The notes: generated by a model not told the origin, from the sequence alone. Positions 46,101 through 54,949 are shown, numbered from the stretch's first letter. The stretch is 64,000 nucleotides of DNA from Euclidia mi (GCA_944739405.2 OX123205.2:36910475-36974474), one strand, 5' to 3'. Numbers and translations: made by a program.

Positions 46101-47390
46101 TTTGTTTGGGGAGAGGAGAAGAGGTCTTAAACCGGGTGAAAAAGGCTTTTATCAAAGGAAAATTATTTGATTTTGGAAGAAAGTGATTGATGGTTTTAAT
46201 GAGCTGGCTTCTTCATTGTAAAAGTCTGTGCAATAAAGCGAGACGGGAAAATATAAATGACAAAAATAATACTGATATGATTTGTACTAAGTTCTATAAA
46301 AAATGCCAAGATTACTCAATATCTATCAAAACAGTCCCGTGCGATCCCAAATTAATGATCTCCGCTCGAAATTCATTTGGGCTTCTCTCAACATACAGCA
46401 GATTGAATGGTTCCTAATTTTAATGTCCAGGGAATATAGTTATCTTTATGCATTCTTTATCATTAAATGACTGCCTCGTTGGTCTCGCGGCATAAATGTG
46501 CGCGTGGGATTGGGAGGTCTCGGGGTCGATTCCCGGGTCGGGCAAAGTGTTATTGGGTTTTTCTGTTAGGAAATTCTCAGTAGCAGCTCGGAGTCTGGTA
46601 ATGTGCCCGGTAACGGCAATAGGCTCGCCCCCTATTACGTGAGACTAAAATAAAGCTGGCGAAAAGTGGGTGTAGCAAAATACCTCTGCCTACTTCTTCG
46701 GGGATATAGGCGTGAGACTATGTATGTATGTATGTGTATCATTAAATTCCTATCTTTGACGTAAGTCAAGTTAGATTATAGGTAGTAGAGCCTTGCTGAT
46801 TTCAGTATGAATGGGCCGGCTCGACCAGGGAAGTACTACCCTCTCACAGAAATTCGATGTAAAGTAACAGTACCTAAACTGTTGCGTTTCGTTCGGTGAG
46901 TGAGAGTGCCGGAGGCCCTATCCCCTATTCCTTCTCCCTCATCCCACTCCTCATCCTATCCCTTTTCCCAACCCCAAAGGGCGGCAATGCACTTGTGACT
47001 CCTGTGGTGTTGCTTGTGTCCATGGGCGGCGGTAATTGCTTACCATCAGGCAAAAAAGTATTCTAAGCTTACCTTTACCTTAAATAAAAAAGAGAAATTC
47101 TACTTTGAACTTAAATTATTTTCAAATTCACTATTTATGGCATTTCTGGCGGTTTACTTCCTTTTACGGTTATGTAAATGATAAAAATGATACAGTACTT
47201 ACATTTCAATATTCAAATTTGTGAAATTTTGTATTCTTAATATGTATAAATATACACGCAGAATCAATAAAAAGTATAAAAAATAAATATAATTTATTTC
47301 AGTTACGGCGAGGAACCAAGCTGTATGAGTGCAAAACTCCCACATCTGAATCCATTCTGCTACTGCAAAGACTACGTACCAAAAGTTTGA
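25350..47390 (+). CDS. DUF229 domain protein (alkaline-phosphatase/sulfatase-like fold), 5' partial, 11 exons visible
   Basis: The coding exons I can join are about 25350-25495, 25861-26054, 26687-26887, 28708-28860, 31161-31368, 32425-32600, 36935-37187, 39499-39650, 43180-43339, 45933-46036 and 47303-47390. All have AG/GT borders, phases agree at every junction, and the frame ends in TGA at 47388-47390. About 610 codons are visible. The family signature is clear: CEIPHLDPF near the start, DWVKCY, IICTGNHG, then FGFDSTSKN with the expected nucleophile region of alkaline-phosphatase-like enzymes. FGDHG (metal-site type) follows in the 32425 exon, then IPRNRSCSEAGIEPHWCAC, and HLNPFCYCKDY at the C-terminus. 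The biochemical function of DUF229 proteins is unknown, so an enzymatic role is only suggested by the fold. The start codon and any signal anchor must lie in upstream exons I could not identify. The left border of the first visible exon is uncertain (ATATAG at 25344-25349 fits the phase). Introns are loaded with transposons. Confidence 0.93.
25660..25815 (+). repeat. Fragment of the GTGTGGTTGACGGCATAGAA composite
   Basis: CGTGTAGTTGACGGTATAGA through GACTGCCTCGTTGGTCTCG matches 11871-12030. It ends 45 bp before the DUF229 exon at 25861, inside the intron. Confidence 0.75.
26160..26450 (-). mobile_element. SINE-D (tRNA-headed), inverted
   Basis: The reverse complement starts CGGTTGGCGCAGCGGGAGTG with box B GGTTCGATTCC, and ends in (TAT)n. 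Body words TAAGCAGAAGC and CATCTAGTCCCAAAC recur at 18186-18300 (forward) and 33140-33270 (reverse). Confidence 0.75.
26915..27175 (+). repeat. Repeat family E copy in a DUF229 intron
   Basis: ACAGATGGATCGCCTGATGG to GAGCCGGCCCATTCATGCTG. It starts about 28 bp after the exon ending at 26887. Confidence 0.72.
27410..27616. mobile_element. Tc1/mariner-type MITE, 207 bp
   Basis: Inverted ends GGTCGGTTCACGAAAG[A/T]TGACCAC match over about 24 bp with one mismatch, and both are flanked by TA. It lies in the third visible intron of the DUF229 gene and has no coding capacity. Confidence 0.75.
27846..28510 (-). mobile_element. Second (GACA)n microsatellite-linked repeat, inverted
   Basis: It reads AGGGTTCCGTACC, then (GTCT)n at about 27905-27940, and at the other end GTACGGAACCCTCGGTGCGC and ACTCGCACTTGCCCGA. 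It is the same family as at 8668 in the opposite direction, within a DUF229 intron. Confidence 0.75.
28889..29125 (-). mobile_element. SINE-C copy, inverted
   Basis: (ATC)n, AACAGT-like end (AATAGTCCACTGCTAGACTA), body and GGTGACAATTCGTATTCTTA. DUF229 intron. Confidence 0.75.
29264..29612 (+). mobile_element. SINE-A full copy
   Basis: GCAGCGATAGCCTAGTGGAG head, GGTTCGAATCC box B, body ATCGCTATCCCTTTGGGTTG, and tail GATAACGCTAGGGCGATGATGATGA. It lies in a DUF229 intron. Confidence 0.82.
29772..30153 (-). mobile_element. SINE-A full copy, inverted
   Basis: The reverse complement gives GGCGGCGATAGCCGAGTGG, box B GGTTCGAATCC and the tail TAACGCTAAGAGAAAGAAG. It faces the copy at 29264, giving an inverted SINE pair. 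Confidence 0.82.
30842..31035 (+). repeat. RTE-tail-like repeat (second copy)
   Basis: (ATC)n then ACTGTCCCACTGCTGGGCAC to CTTTCGAGAACATTATGG. It is followed by the TA microsatellite. Confidence 0.65.
31052..31127. repeat. (TA)n microsatellite
   Basis: About 37 TA units, 34 bp upstream of the DUF229 exon at 31161. Open frames across it on both strands are low-complexity artefacts. Confidence 0.97.
31724..31968 (-). mobile_element. SINE-B copy, inverted
   Basis: The reverse complement gives CCGCCGTGGTTCAGTGGATA, box B GGTTCGATTCC, and end CTAACCCTTCGGGGATACTG. Confidence 0.78.
32120..32376 (-). mobile_element. SINE-A copy, inverted, head missing
   Basis: (ATC)n tail at the left, then GGTTATCCCAGTTTCAATCT and the family body to GGCTTAACGTGCTCTCCGAG. 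It ends 48 bp before the DUF229 exon at 32425, very close to the splice acceptor. Confidence 0.75.
32615..32876 (-). mobile_element. SINE-B copy, inverted, 15 bp after a DUF229 exon
   Basis: The reverse complement starts GGCGGCGATAGCGCAGTGG with box B GGTTCGCTCCC. It ends CTGCCTACCCCTTCGCGGAT. The donor of the exon ending at 32600 is intact just before it. Confidence 0.78.
32905..33506 (+). pseudogene. Decayed duplicate of the DUF229 exon 32425-32600, split by an insertion
   Basis: Segment 32905-32946 (GACATAACCCACAATGACTT) and segment 33410-33506 (GATGAGGACATGGTCCAGTT to GACCATTGGCCTAGG) match the exon at roughly 85-90%. Between them lies a 463-bp insert with CCTCTGA on both sides (32940-32946, 33410-33416), built of repeat E, SINE-D and a hairpin at 33296-33339. 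The exon's GDHG codons are changed (Gly codons lost) and a few bases are missing, so it is not a usable alternative exon. Confidence 0.85.
33507..33760 (+). mobile_element. SINE-B copy abutting a DUF229 exon relic
   Basis: Head CGTGGTCCAGTGGATAGCGT with box B GGTTCGATTCC, end CTACCCCTTCGGGGATACAG. It starts immediately after the exon-like relic that ends near 33506. Confidence 0.8.
34240..34485 (+). mobile_element. SINE-B copy near the tRNA-Arg gene
   Basis: Head CGTGGTCCAGTGGATAGCGT, degraded box B (GGTTCATTTCC), end CTACCCCTTCGGGGATACAG, then GTCTATAAAAAATT. Confidence 0.8.
34818..34890 (+). tRNA. tRNA-Arg (anticodon UCU)
   Basis: A 73-nt cloverleaf: acceptor GTCCCTG pairs with CAGGGAT (one G-U), discriminator G. 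The D stem is GCGC/GCGC. The anticodon stem TTGGA/TCCAA encloses loop CTTCTAA, so the anticodon is TCT. The T stem GTGGG/CCCAC encloses TTCGATC. Box A (TGGCGCAGAGG) and box B (GGTTCGATCCC) are intact, and a T-rich stretch (TTTTCTTTTT) about 30 bp downstream can end Pol III transcription. There is no tRNA intron. It sits in the sense direction in an intron of the DUF229 gene. Unlike the SINE heads nearby, it has no SINE body or tail. Confidence 0.95.
35684..36707. mobile_element. piggyBac-like non-autonomous element, about 1.0 kb, with nested SINE
   Basis: The left end CCCTAGATCACTAACCTT follows TTAA. The right end is the inverse of CCCTAGATTTACTAACCTTC and is followed by TCAA (one change from TTAA). 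CCCTAG termini at TTAA are typical of piggyBac. ACTAACCTTCG recurs inside, paired C and G runs flank 36556-36595, and a SINE (about 36235-36448) is nested in it. No transposase is left. Confidence 0.75.
36230..36448 (+). mobile_element. SINE-B-tailed repeat nested in the piggyBac-like element
   Basis: GGGTTCCCACCAAGAACTTA head as at 16163 (reverse); end CTACCCCTTCGGGGAAACAG and GTATGTATGTATG. Confidence 0.72.
36714..36870. mobile_element. Fold-back MITE with a perfect 26-nt hairpin
   Basis: The outer inverted ends are CAGGCGCGGATC on both sides. Inside, the 26-nt arms at 36778-36803 and 36817-36842 (CTCGTAGCAACTTTACCACC...) match perfectly around a 13-nt loop. A clean target duplication is not seen. 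It abuts the piggyBac-like element. Confidence 0.65.
37953..38450 (+). pseudogene. Decayed partial duplicate of the DUF229 exon 36935-37187, split by SINE-A
   Basis: AACGTGGACGCGTTGACTAC to ACCCGTATAGATTTGTCTAG, then the SINE, then GGGGCATGACGCTGTTAGAA with a kept GT donor. It corresponds to the last two thirds of the exon. A 14-base net loss near the SINE site puts TAG in frame, so the copy was probably dead before the SINE arrived. Confidence 0.88.
38049..38416 (+). mobile_element. SINE-A, full copy with 12-bp target duplication
   Basis: A tRNA-like head (GCGATAGCCGGGTGG box A; GGTTCGAATCC box B) is followed by the family body and ends GGATAACGCTAAGAGGAGG. AGATTTGTCTAG flanks it at 38037-38048 and 38417-38428. 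It landed inside a decayed duplicate of a DUF229 exon. Confidence 0.88.
38705..38945 (-). mobile_element. SINE-C copy, inverted
   Basis: TCATCAGCCTTTAACAGTCC, AAGTTTTCTTCTCTTACAGT and CCGTCACCACACGGAC. A more diverged relative precedes it at about 38470-38700. Confidence 0.75.
38945..39175. repeat. Interspersed repeat with TAATATATAAAATCCTTGCG motif
   Basis: TCCTTGCGTTACTGACTGAC, GAAACTATTGGGCGCAGGAA and CCCGAAATTCCCACGGGATC recur in pieces at 33770-33850, 28510-28690 (inverted) and 6290-6420 (inverted). It looks like a truncated retroelement end; the class is uncertain. Confidence 0.5.
39803..42662 (-). mobile_element. Transib DNA transposon (RAG1-related), 2860 bp, near-complete
   Basis: The ends are perfect 37-bp inverted repeats beginning CACTATGGTTCGTCTAGAAC. 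They are flanked by the 5-bp direct repeat CGTCC (39798-39802 and 42663-42667). Five-base GC-rich target duplications and CACWRTG-type termini are hallmarks of Transib. The heptamer CACTATG is followed after 24 bp by ACAAAATTA at the left end and ACAAAAACA at the right end, resembling the heptamer-spacer-nonamer layout of RAG recombination signals. The element sits in the intron between the DUF229 exons at 39499 and 43180, in antisense orientation. Confidence 0.93.
40068..42441 (-). pseudogene. Transib transposase, two exons, one in-frame TGA
   Basis: Exon 1 is 42387-42441 (starts MSLKEIC; donor AAGG/GTAAGT). Exon 2 is 42130-40068 (acceptor CTTTCAACAG). Joined they give 706 codons, with a single premature TGA at codon 137 (41775-41777), which reads as a CGA-to-TGA change. 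The rest is open. In full-length numbering the DDE triad aligns with RAG1: D293 in WGCDGSSGH (RAG1 D600), D398 in TMIDGKVCN (D708) and E606 in SEEAQEARNK (E962). Zinc ligands are also kept: CFIC at 414-417 (RAG1 C727/C730) and HKILLH at 580-585 (H937/H942). The C-terminus is acidic. The transposase would cut at the CAC ends and integrate the element. The internal ATG at 41723 could start a 551-aa product that keeps the whole catalytic core but lacks the N-terminal part. Confidence 0.88.
42668..43179. other. DUF229 intron, T-rich stretch, no other feature
   Basis: TTC/TTT-rich DNA continuing that at 39740-39797 on the other side of Transib. Removing Transib and one CGTCC joins the two parts of one pyrimidine-rich intron. 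Confidence 0.55.
44411..44550 (-). repeat. Truncated copy of the GAGTTTGCAC fold-back element
   Basis: On the minus strand it reads GAGTTTGCACTCGATCGTCA, then GGGAACAATTTCCATACATT, as at 59299. It ends about 30 bp before the mariner at 44579. Only one arm and the loop start are kept. Confidence 0.7.
44579..45890 (+). mobile_element. Second, decayed mariner-type transposon, 1312 bp
   Basis: Inverted termini start CGAGGGGAGGTCCAAAAGTT (left) and CGAGGGAGGTCCAAAAGTTC (right, reverse complement). TA follows the right end at 45891; the left flank reads TT, so one target base has changed. It lies in the intron between the DUF229 exons at 43180 and 45933, in the same direction as the gene. Ends and protein differ from the mariner at 14378, so it is another lineage. 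Confidence 0.9.
44759..45827 (+). pseudogene. Mariner transposase pseudogene (two frameshifts, one stop)
   Basis: The likely start is at 44759 (MEKILHRAVIKFL). The first frame is open to 45367 and shows helix-turn-helix regions (HGLFKHGRESIEDNPRSGRP) and WVPRMLT. The first catalytic region (TGDET) lies in another frame near 45220-45234 and is followed by TAG at 45235-45237 where a Trp codon is expected. A second shift near 45300 returns to the frame that ends at 45827, with LLLQDNAPVH and PSDFYLF, 34 residues apart. YSPGLAP replaces the usual YSPDLAP. The copy cannot make an active enzyme. Confidence 0.88.
46470..46735 (+). mobile_element. SINE-B copy
   Basis: GACTGCCTCGTTGGTCTCGC head; end GATATAGGCGTGAGACTATG with GTATG repeats. 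It lies in the last DUF229 intron. Confidence 0.8.
46805..47062 (-). repeat. Repeat family E copy, inverted
   Basis: GAATGGGCCGGCTCGACCAG to GGTAATTGCTTACCATCAGG; last DUF229 intron. Confidence 0.75.
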
Positions 47391-50329
47391 GCATCTCTGA
47401 CCGCTGGGCACGTTCAAGTGGAGAGGATTTACGCCTCGGTTACGTAAGACTGTTGAACAACTGAAGGAAAGTGTTAATTACTGGTTTAAGAATGTGAATT
47501 TTGTAACGAACCCTATGTTTAAGGAAAAATGGAATGGAGGTATATATTGCTGAGTAGAAAAAAACTTATTTCAAAACATGGACTAAATATAATACTAGGC
47601 TAAGAGCCAGTTTCACTGCTGACTGATAAGCGTCTGATAAATTAATCTACCAGATATCTCACACAAGAATCTTTCTAGTTTTGAATTTGAATATATCTGG
47701 AAAATAAAACCTAGCCACAGGTGGTTAAACCGGGTTTTAGTCTTCGTTTAACACTAGTTTAGAATATGTATCAAAAGTGTTTTTTTCAATTCGACATTTA
47801 ATTTTGTGCATCGAATTTTACTAGCTGATGATTAACAAAATAAATTGCTTTTTAACTCAATATGGGTGTAGTGTAATATTACACCTCTGCCTACCCCTTT
47901 GGGGATACAGGCGTGAGACTATAAAAATTTACACAGATATACTTCGAATTATGGATAGATAAATAAATAGGTAATTGTTTAATGTACACTATATTATTAT
48001 TATGATTAAGTTAATGCAAGTTATAAAAATTAAACAATAGTCTATAATATTTAGTCCACGTTTTGAAATAAGGTTTCTCGCATATTATAAAGAAAATATG
48101 TAAACTAAAATAAGTATGAAAGTTACCATAAATATGGTTAAAGTTTCAGCAAACGAGATTATATGAAAGGGATCTGAAATTTTCGTTCGTTGTCTAAAAT
48201 TTAACATAAATTTATTTTATACGAAACTTTATAATTGTTTTGATGATATTTTACACATCATTCCTCAATAGAAAATATTAAATTCTAAACATATCAAATC
48301 ACAAAAACAGTCTAGTATTGTCTCATTCTTTTTATACACACACATCTCGCACTTATTATAAGATCTGTATATTTCAATACTAACAGAACACTCTCCGTTT
48401 TTTTCGCGTTGAATTAAATTTGATAAAAATAAACAAACTTAAAAAAACATCCATGCACTTCGTACTACTTACCAAATACTACCAAAATATATTTAGTAGA
48501 TATTTTTATTTACCTATACTATTAATATGGAGGATCTAAAAAGTATAGCATTTTTTAAATAGCTTCTTGTCTCCAAACTTTGATTCGATAAAATATATCT
48601 GGCCCGATCTACTTTTCTTAACTTATTTCCTAAATCTTTTAGTAAGATTCAATTCACAGAAAACTTATATAAGGCCATATATCTCAATCATATAATATTT
48701 TCTAACGCATTGTTTTTAAATAGTTCAGTAAGATAAACCAAAGTAACAAAGTAATTGATTCAACTAAAATATAACCGAAAAACATATTATTAATATGTCA
48801 ATTTATGAAACAATTATTATAAGAAATACATAAAGTTCTGCTTCCAAATTACTTATAAACAATATATATTTAATCTATACATATTAAGTAAATATGTTAT
48901 ATGTAGTGAAAATACATACTACGAGTAAATATGTATGGTAAGCTGGCATCTTTTTTCAAATTGCAACTATTACCATTTTTTTTTATTCGCGAGTTATTAC
49001 AAAATAAATGTAAAAATAGCTTTGCTTTATCTTTACAAAAATACATCGCAATCGGTTCAGCAGTTTTCGTTATCTCTAATGTTTAACCGTTTTCTCCAGA
49101 ATTAAGTTGCTTACAAAACTAAAATACAAAACTTTTGTTTATACATAATTATCATGTTTTTTTGCAACTTCGTTTTTTGTAAAATATCACAATAAATCAA
49201 GTGGTATAATAATATTAAGTTTAAATAATATTAAGTTCCATAATACCAAAAAATAGTTTTTCTATCTAATTAACTATGTGAAGCTGATTTTCTTATGTAA
49301 CTGTGGTGTTTTGATTTACTTATTATTAGTACATTGTACACATGCCACATTGTTCACAGGCGTTATTATAAAACAAGGTCTAAATATAAAACCAGATTAA
49401 GTCAAAGAATTACACTTTTTCAGACCATCTATTAAACAGATAGAATACTTTTATTTCAAATCGAAATTTATTATATAATAAAAACTATATTTCATCGCCT
49501 AGGGTATGAATAGGTATTATCTGCCAGAAAAATTCAGAAAAGATACGAAATGTGTTTAATTTTATCTGTAAATTAATTTAACTGGCGCTGGTGGCCTCGT
49601 ACACTGGTGAAACTGGACCTAAATTTAATAAACTTTTATATATAAATAAGTCCAAGACTAAACGCCGAACTATATTTAGTCCATGGTTTATAATAAGGCC
49701 GAGTAAGTGTAAAACATTAATAGAATATGCCATTGTTATAATAATAAGAAGCTCTTATGTTTTTATATGCAAATTTTTAATCATCACATTCAATGGAGAT
49801 TTAAACAAAATGCTCGACTCAGAATCTTAAATTCAAGGCTATTTTTAGTATATTGCAAACGTAATGGGATAATTTTATTGTACTAGTTTTTTTATTAAAA
49901 ACATTTATATTACTTGTTGCCTATCAGATTGGCTCCATGTCGCCTGATCTTAAGCAGTCATTACACATTTACCAATATCATATTAATAATATTGATATGG
50001 ACCTCACTTTGATTTGTTCCGGGACAACGCCGAAATCAATTTTGTATGGCACAGCTGATATTTTTTCACAATCAAAAGTCACTAATTGTCAAATTATTTC
50101 GTTGGAGTTCTAAAGGGTTTAATATCCTTATGAATTCGACCCTAGAATTGATATTGCAATAGAATTCTATAGCATTTTCATACTAGTACTTTTTAAACGT
50201 TTTGGTGCCTTTAAATCAGTACTTAAGCAACGCACACATAATATTAGAAGTATGCATGGTTTTATTTGTGTAGAATGTGAAATAGTGCTATCTCTCTCTT
50301 TAGCGAGCGAGCCGTGCAGTTGATATACT
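47391..50329 (+). other. 3' flank of the DUF229 gene, mostly featureless AT-rich DNA
   Basis: The 3' UTR begins at 47391. An AATAAA at about 47702 is the first candidate poly(A) signal. A SINE-B tail fragment (CTACCCCTTTGGGGATACAG) lies at 47870-47930. Nothing else is recognisable up to the hAT-like element. Confidence 0.55.
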
Positions 50330-50337
50330 TATGAAAG

Positions 50338-51545
50338 CAGTGGCGTGCCTTGCAAAGAAGCCCATAAGCCGGGCATGCCCTACTAAAGACCTCGTTCAAA
50401 CAATATCAACTTTAATCCGTATATAAAATAATCACCCGAAATTGTATTACGAATATTTCAAATGTCGCGCTCTTTTACGATGTGCAGTACAATGACCCGC
50501 GCGCTGGCTGCGCCGCACGCACGCGACGGAACGAGATAGATTCTGGTGTTACTCTGCAACTTATAGCCATCTCTTTCGCACTCGTTTGATTCACTCGTGT
50601 ACAAGCCAACTGGCATCGGCTTGCAAAATTTCTCTTTCTAACCTTTACAAATAGTCTATGATGACGTATTACGTTCCATCGTATTAAGTAATTTTGTATT
50701 GGGCGACAGAACTCGGAAGTAAGCCTGCTTGTTGCCTATGAAGTTGTCTAGAGGTGTATGCAAAATAATGAAGTTGGTGCGCATTCGTATATTGCGGGCG
50801 GATAGCTCGACGCTGCACCAATATTTAGGCATTTCTACCAACAATTTAATGCCAAAATATTAAGGGTTTTTATGATTCTTAACAAAACAAGAAAATTCTC
50901 GTTTTGAATTTTATCACTGAACTTACTAGCGACCATTTCATTAGGTGATATTTTAATGTTATTAGGATACAAATATTACTATGTACTCAAATATCGTCAT
51001 AAATAGAATAGAACCAAGCTATTTTTGTAGAAAATGTTAATATAAGTAATATTCTATTCTGTTGTAGGCTGTAGTCCTATTTTAAACAAAGTGTTTAAAT
51101 TAATCATATAATAATTATTTCCCGTCCTTGTTTTTGATTTAACTACCGATTCTTGTTACAAGTCTACCGATATTAAAAGGCAGTTCTACCGATTCAGCAC
51201 TATCATTCGTGATCACTGTGTCTGGGCGCCAATCGCCATACTATTTTTTCTGATTGAGTGAACGAAATATTGGTTTAATTGTGAAAATTTATTTTCGTTT
51301 TCGTGTAAAAAGTTAATTTTGGGATCTTTTAGTAATTATTTTGTGTTTTGGTGACATATTACAATGGAGGTAATTGTCCCTTGTGAGGATTTAAAATGTA
51401 TTCAAGATTTTATGTTCATGCAAGTCCTTGTGATAATCCCAGTATCTCTACGAAGTGCGGCAAAGTGTGAAAAATAAACCGGTGGGGGGGGGGGGGGGGG
51501 GACTGTGTCTGCTTGCCCTATGTTGAAGGTATAGGCACGCCACTG
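50338..51545. mobile_element. hAT-like element, 1208 bp, perfect 8-bp TSD
   Basis: The left end CAGTGGCGTGCCT and the right end AGGCACGCCACTG are inverted repeats flanked by TATGAAAG at 50330-50337 and 51546-51553. The element carries promoter-like AT-rich DNA and a start-plus-donor arrangement (ATGGAG/GTAATT near 51364), but no transposase body. It also holds an 18-20 bp poly-G run near 51482-51501. It is probably an internally deleted derivative. Confidence 0.85.
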
Positions 51546-51563
51546 TATGAAAGCGCTGTAAGT

Positions 51564-51690
51564 TAGTGCTATCTCTCCCTCTTTAGAGCCGGAGATCCGT
51601 GTAGTTGATAATCTTTTATGTACTGCGCTGTCAAATAGTGCTGCCTCTCTCTTTAGAGCGAGAGGTCCGTATAATTGATAATCATAGCCT
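51564..51690 (+). repeat. Short tandem repeat, about 70-bp units (TAGTGCTATCTCTC)
   Basis: Two units after the hAT-like element (TAGTGCTATCTCTCCCTCTT and TAGTGCTGCCTCTCTCTTTA), and one before it at 50284. The element inserted into this small array. Confidence 0.65.
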
Positions 51691-52276
51691 GATATTGTCT
51701 GTCCCATTCGTTATAGCGTTAGTTAGAAAGAGATGTAGATAGAATTCTCGGTGCCGGTTGCCGAGTGTATTACCGTATTTTATGGTGTAGATAAACTGTT
51801 TGGTAAATATATAATAGTTATGGCTAGCGCGCATTGGCAAACGGCGTGGCAAGTCATTTTAAATTTGCTAACGTAAATTCATACTTAACCTCTGGAAATA
51901 AGGTGTAAATTTTAATGTTGAATACTGCAAAGAAGAATCCCATCTATGCCTTATTGCGAGTAGGCACGTATTAAATTTCAATGGCAAAACTTAAAATGTT
52001 ACGTATTTCGTCCGCCAATGTGCATTGTCCATTATTCTTAGAAGTTTGAAAAACTACAGCTTAAAAATGTGCTAAATTAGAAACCATAGTTATAAAATCT
52101 AGTCCTAGATTAACAAATTAGGATATGTTAATATATTGTAGTAATTAATACGTATTTTTAGTTTCTTCATTACTTTCTCATACGTATTAACGCTTGTTCC
52201 ATTCTGAAAATTAACCATATCTTTGAACGACTCGCATCCTTTTGTAAGTTATTCTGGTAATAAGTAATGTCCAACT

Positions 52277-52495
52277 ATCGATAATTTATATAGACGGTTG
52301 AATTTGAAAAGCGATATGTATCGACGTCGTTGATAGTATCGATAGTCATTATAATAATTATTACAGCAAGTTAATGATATTTCGTGTTTCTTGCAATCGA
52401 TAGTATCAATAATATCGATAGAATATAATATCGATACTATTTACAAACGTATCGATATTCTTAAATATCGCCGAACTATCGATAAACAGCATAGC
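52277..52495. promoter_or_regulatory. Cluster of seven ATCGAT (TATCGATA-type) motifs
   Basis: ATCGAT occurs seven times in about 220 bp, mostly as TATCGATA or AATATCGAT. In Drosophila TATCGATA is the DRE bound by DREF, and CGATA is bound by BEAF-32; a role here is inferred. No gene is seen within 4 kb. Confidence 0.45.
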
Positions 52496-53086
52496 TAAAA
52501 TAGGCATAATAAAAAAATTTAAAATCTCATTATATTCTTTTAGCGTAAAAGTGTTACTTTATTTTTAAGATAGTAGACTTAAAACTCGGTCTAGAGTATA
52601 TATGACTATAGTGATATTACTTCTCTTAATACATTGTAGAAATTAAATAACGCGTACATTTAGACTGAGTTGAAAATTCGATGCAATCTTATACTTTTTC
52701 GTCTCGTATGAAACCTTATTTTGGCTTCTAAACCATAACTCGATATTTATGTTTCAGTCTTGGTGGAGATTGTGAAAGATACCCTTGATAAGGGTAAATC
52801 TACCACATTATGGTATAATCAAACGTGCGTCATAAAACGTTTTTCTATGATTATTTTGTATTTATATTTTGTAACTTATTTTAATAATTCTGAAGTACAT
52901 TAATTTTCTAAAATTAATGTTGTACATAGGATTATTGATTTTTTAGGTAATTATGATCGTTTCCTTTTTAGACTTTATCCTTTTAGTATATTTTGCTAGT
53001 TCCTCTTGTATAGATTTATTGTATGTGATTTTATTGTAAATGCTAATTAATTTAGACATAAATGTTTTTCATAATGTTCTTATACG

Positions 53087-53416
53087 TACAGTCAGCACCC
53101 TAAACAGAGGCCCAATTCTCCTAAATAAATTTGTTCAAAATACAGTTTTGAAATAATGTCAGTGTCATACTTACGTACGTAAATGGTATTCTCCTAAATT
53201 AACTGATATTTAAAAGATATTGTAACTAGATTACAAAATATGTGACAACGACGAACTTTTTATTTTAAATTATACAATAAAGACATTAGGTTAGCAGAAT
53301 ACCGATTCTGATTCAATTCAAAATATAATCTCATTTTGTTCAAAATATAATTTCAATGTCATATAGAATACGAGAATTGGCCTGCTGCTGTATAATGTAT
53401 TAAGATGCTGACTGTA
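53087..53416. mobile_element. TIR element with TACAGTCAGCA ends
   Basis: The left end GTACAGTCAGCACCCTAA and the inverted right end TGTACAGTCAGCATCTTAA match over about 17 bp. The subterminal word CCAATTCTC recurs inverted as GAGAATTGG near 53375. It has no coding capacity. Confidence 0.6.
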
Positions 53417-54313
53417 CAGAAATAAACATGAATATTATAGATCCATACATAATTGCGGAATACACGCAATAATATAAGATTTAACACAATCATGTTCTTC
53501 AAATATTATATGAAAATCTTACTTTAATATCGCCTTTTTGTAATAAAATCTTGTTGCATATACCTACATTTATTTTATTTTTTTAATGATATTAACATAA
53601 TATGTAAAACTCAAATAAATATGTACTTTAGTACCAAAATTTAATTTTCTAAACCGAAGGGCTCGATTTTCGATTATTATATTAACATTTCTCAAATATA
53701 AAAATAAATATTTTATTTAAAACCTTTAAACTTTTCATTAATAAGCCGTATCATATTTTTGCAGATAAAAAGTATTTTCTGCTTTTTAAAACGACATTTT
53801 TCTAATATCTTATTGCCAAATAAAAAAGAACTTATTTGAAAAAATAGCCCGCAAATTATTTTTATGTTGGTACGCTTTAGCTAAGCAGCACTTCTTTAAT
53901 ATGTTTTGTTTCGTAATCTCGTAACATACGTAACATAACATTTACTTTACCCACCTTAGTTTAACAATAGTAGACCGATTTGAAATTTTCACATAATTAT
54001 AGATTAAGCTAGCATACTGATGTTTTAAAATGTATGTAAAAGTGATAAAGAACATTGAGTATATTACACGAAAATATCTTAAAAATTTATTGCCTATTAC
54101 ACAAAAAAGAACTGGGACCCAAATATATTTTGTTTGAATGACTTAAATTTATAGAAGTATTCTTTGCGAAAAGAAGGAAAACTTTACATCAATCCTATAC
54201 CAACCTGTCTAGCCAGCGTGGTAAAGTAGACAAATAGTATCTGCTATTGACTCAAAATACTATTGATATGTAAATAAGGGGAGGCTTATGACCAGTTACC
54301 CTCTCCTAATGGC

Positions 54314-54560
54314 TAATTTAAATAGAGGCACATTTCTTATGGGCGCTCTGTAGACAAACTTTCTGTGACCAGTGTGACCTATATTGCCGCTTGGCGGCGT
54401 GGCAGTCGCGCTGTGACAGCTGACTCTACGAGTGCAAGAGAGGCGAAAGTTTCTCCTGGCGACGCCAGCTCCAACTACGTACTACACTGACAACCGTCAA
54501 CACGCCAGTTGGAATCGGCACACGAAATCCTTAAGAAATGCGCTTCTATTACGTAAATCT
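54314..54560 (+). mobile_element. MITE family M1 copy nested in a SINE-C-like repeat
   Basis: It contains AGAGGCACATTTCTTATGGGC and ends GCGCTTCTATTACGTAAATCTG. SINE-C-like sequence continues on both sides (AAACTTTACATCAATCCTAT before; GTCACCACACGG after), so the MITE probably interrupted it. Confidence 0.65.
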
Positions 54561-54949
54561 GTATTCATTGCTTTCATGTAGAGATTTCCTTCTCATCGCA
54601 TAGATACTATTTGCTTGGTCTATTTTCTCAGTCGCTTCTTACGCATGAAATGGGGTGGGGACATTTTTTATTCTTAATTCGTCACCACACGGAAATAAAT
54701 TAACTTGTAGGAAATTCTGTTAATTTTTTGTATTTTCTACCCCTTTAGTAAATTTTGTGTAGTACGCAGGAACTTGTCTGTTAAGCTGTTATAAACGAAT
54801 CTAACCAAACACTCGATAAATGTATCTCATGTTAGTGCGCAAGTCTTCGTTGTAAGGGTAACGTTTAAATAAATAATATAATAAGCTGTATACATATGTG
54901 TTTTATTTCTTAATGTCGAGAGGTAATTTTTTTTATGGTAATAAGCAGC

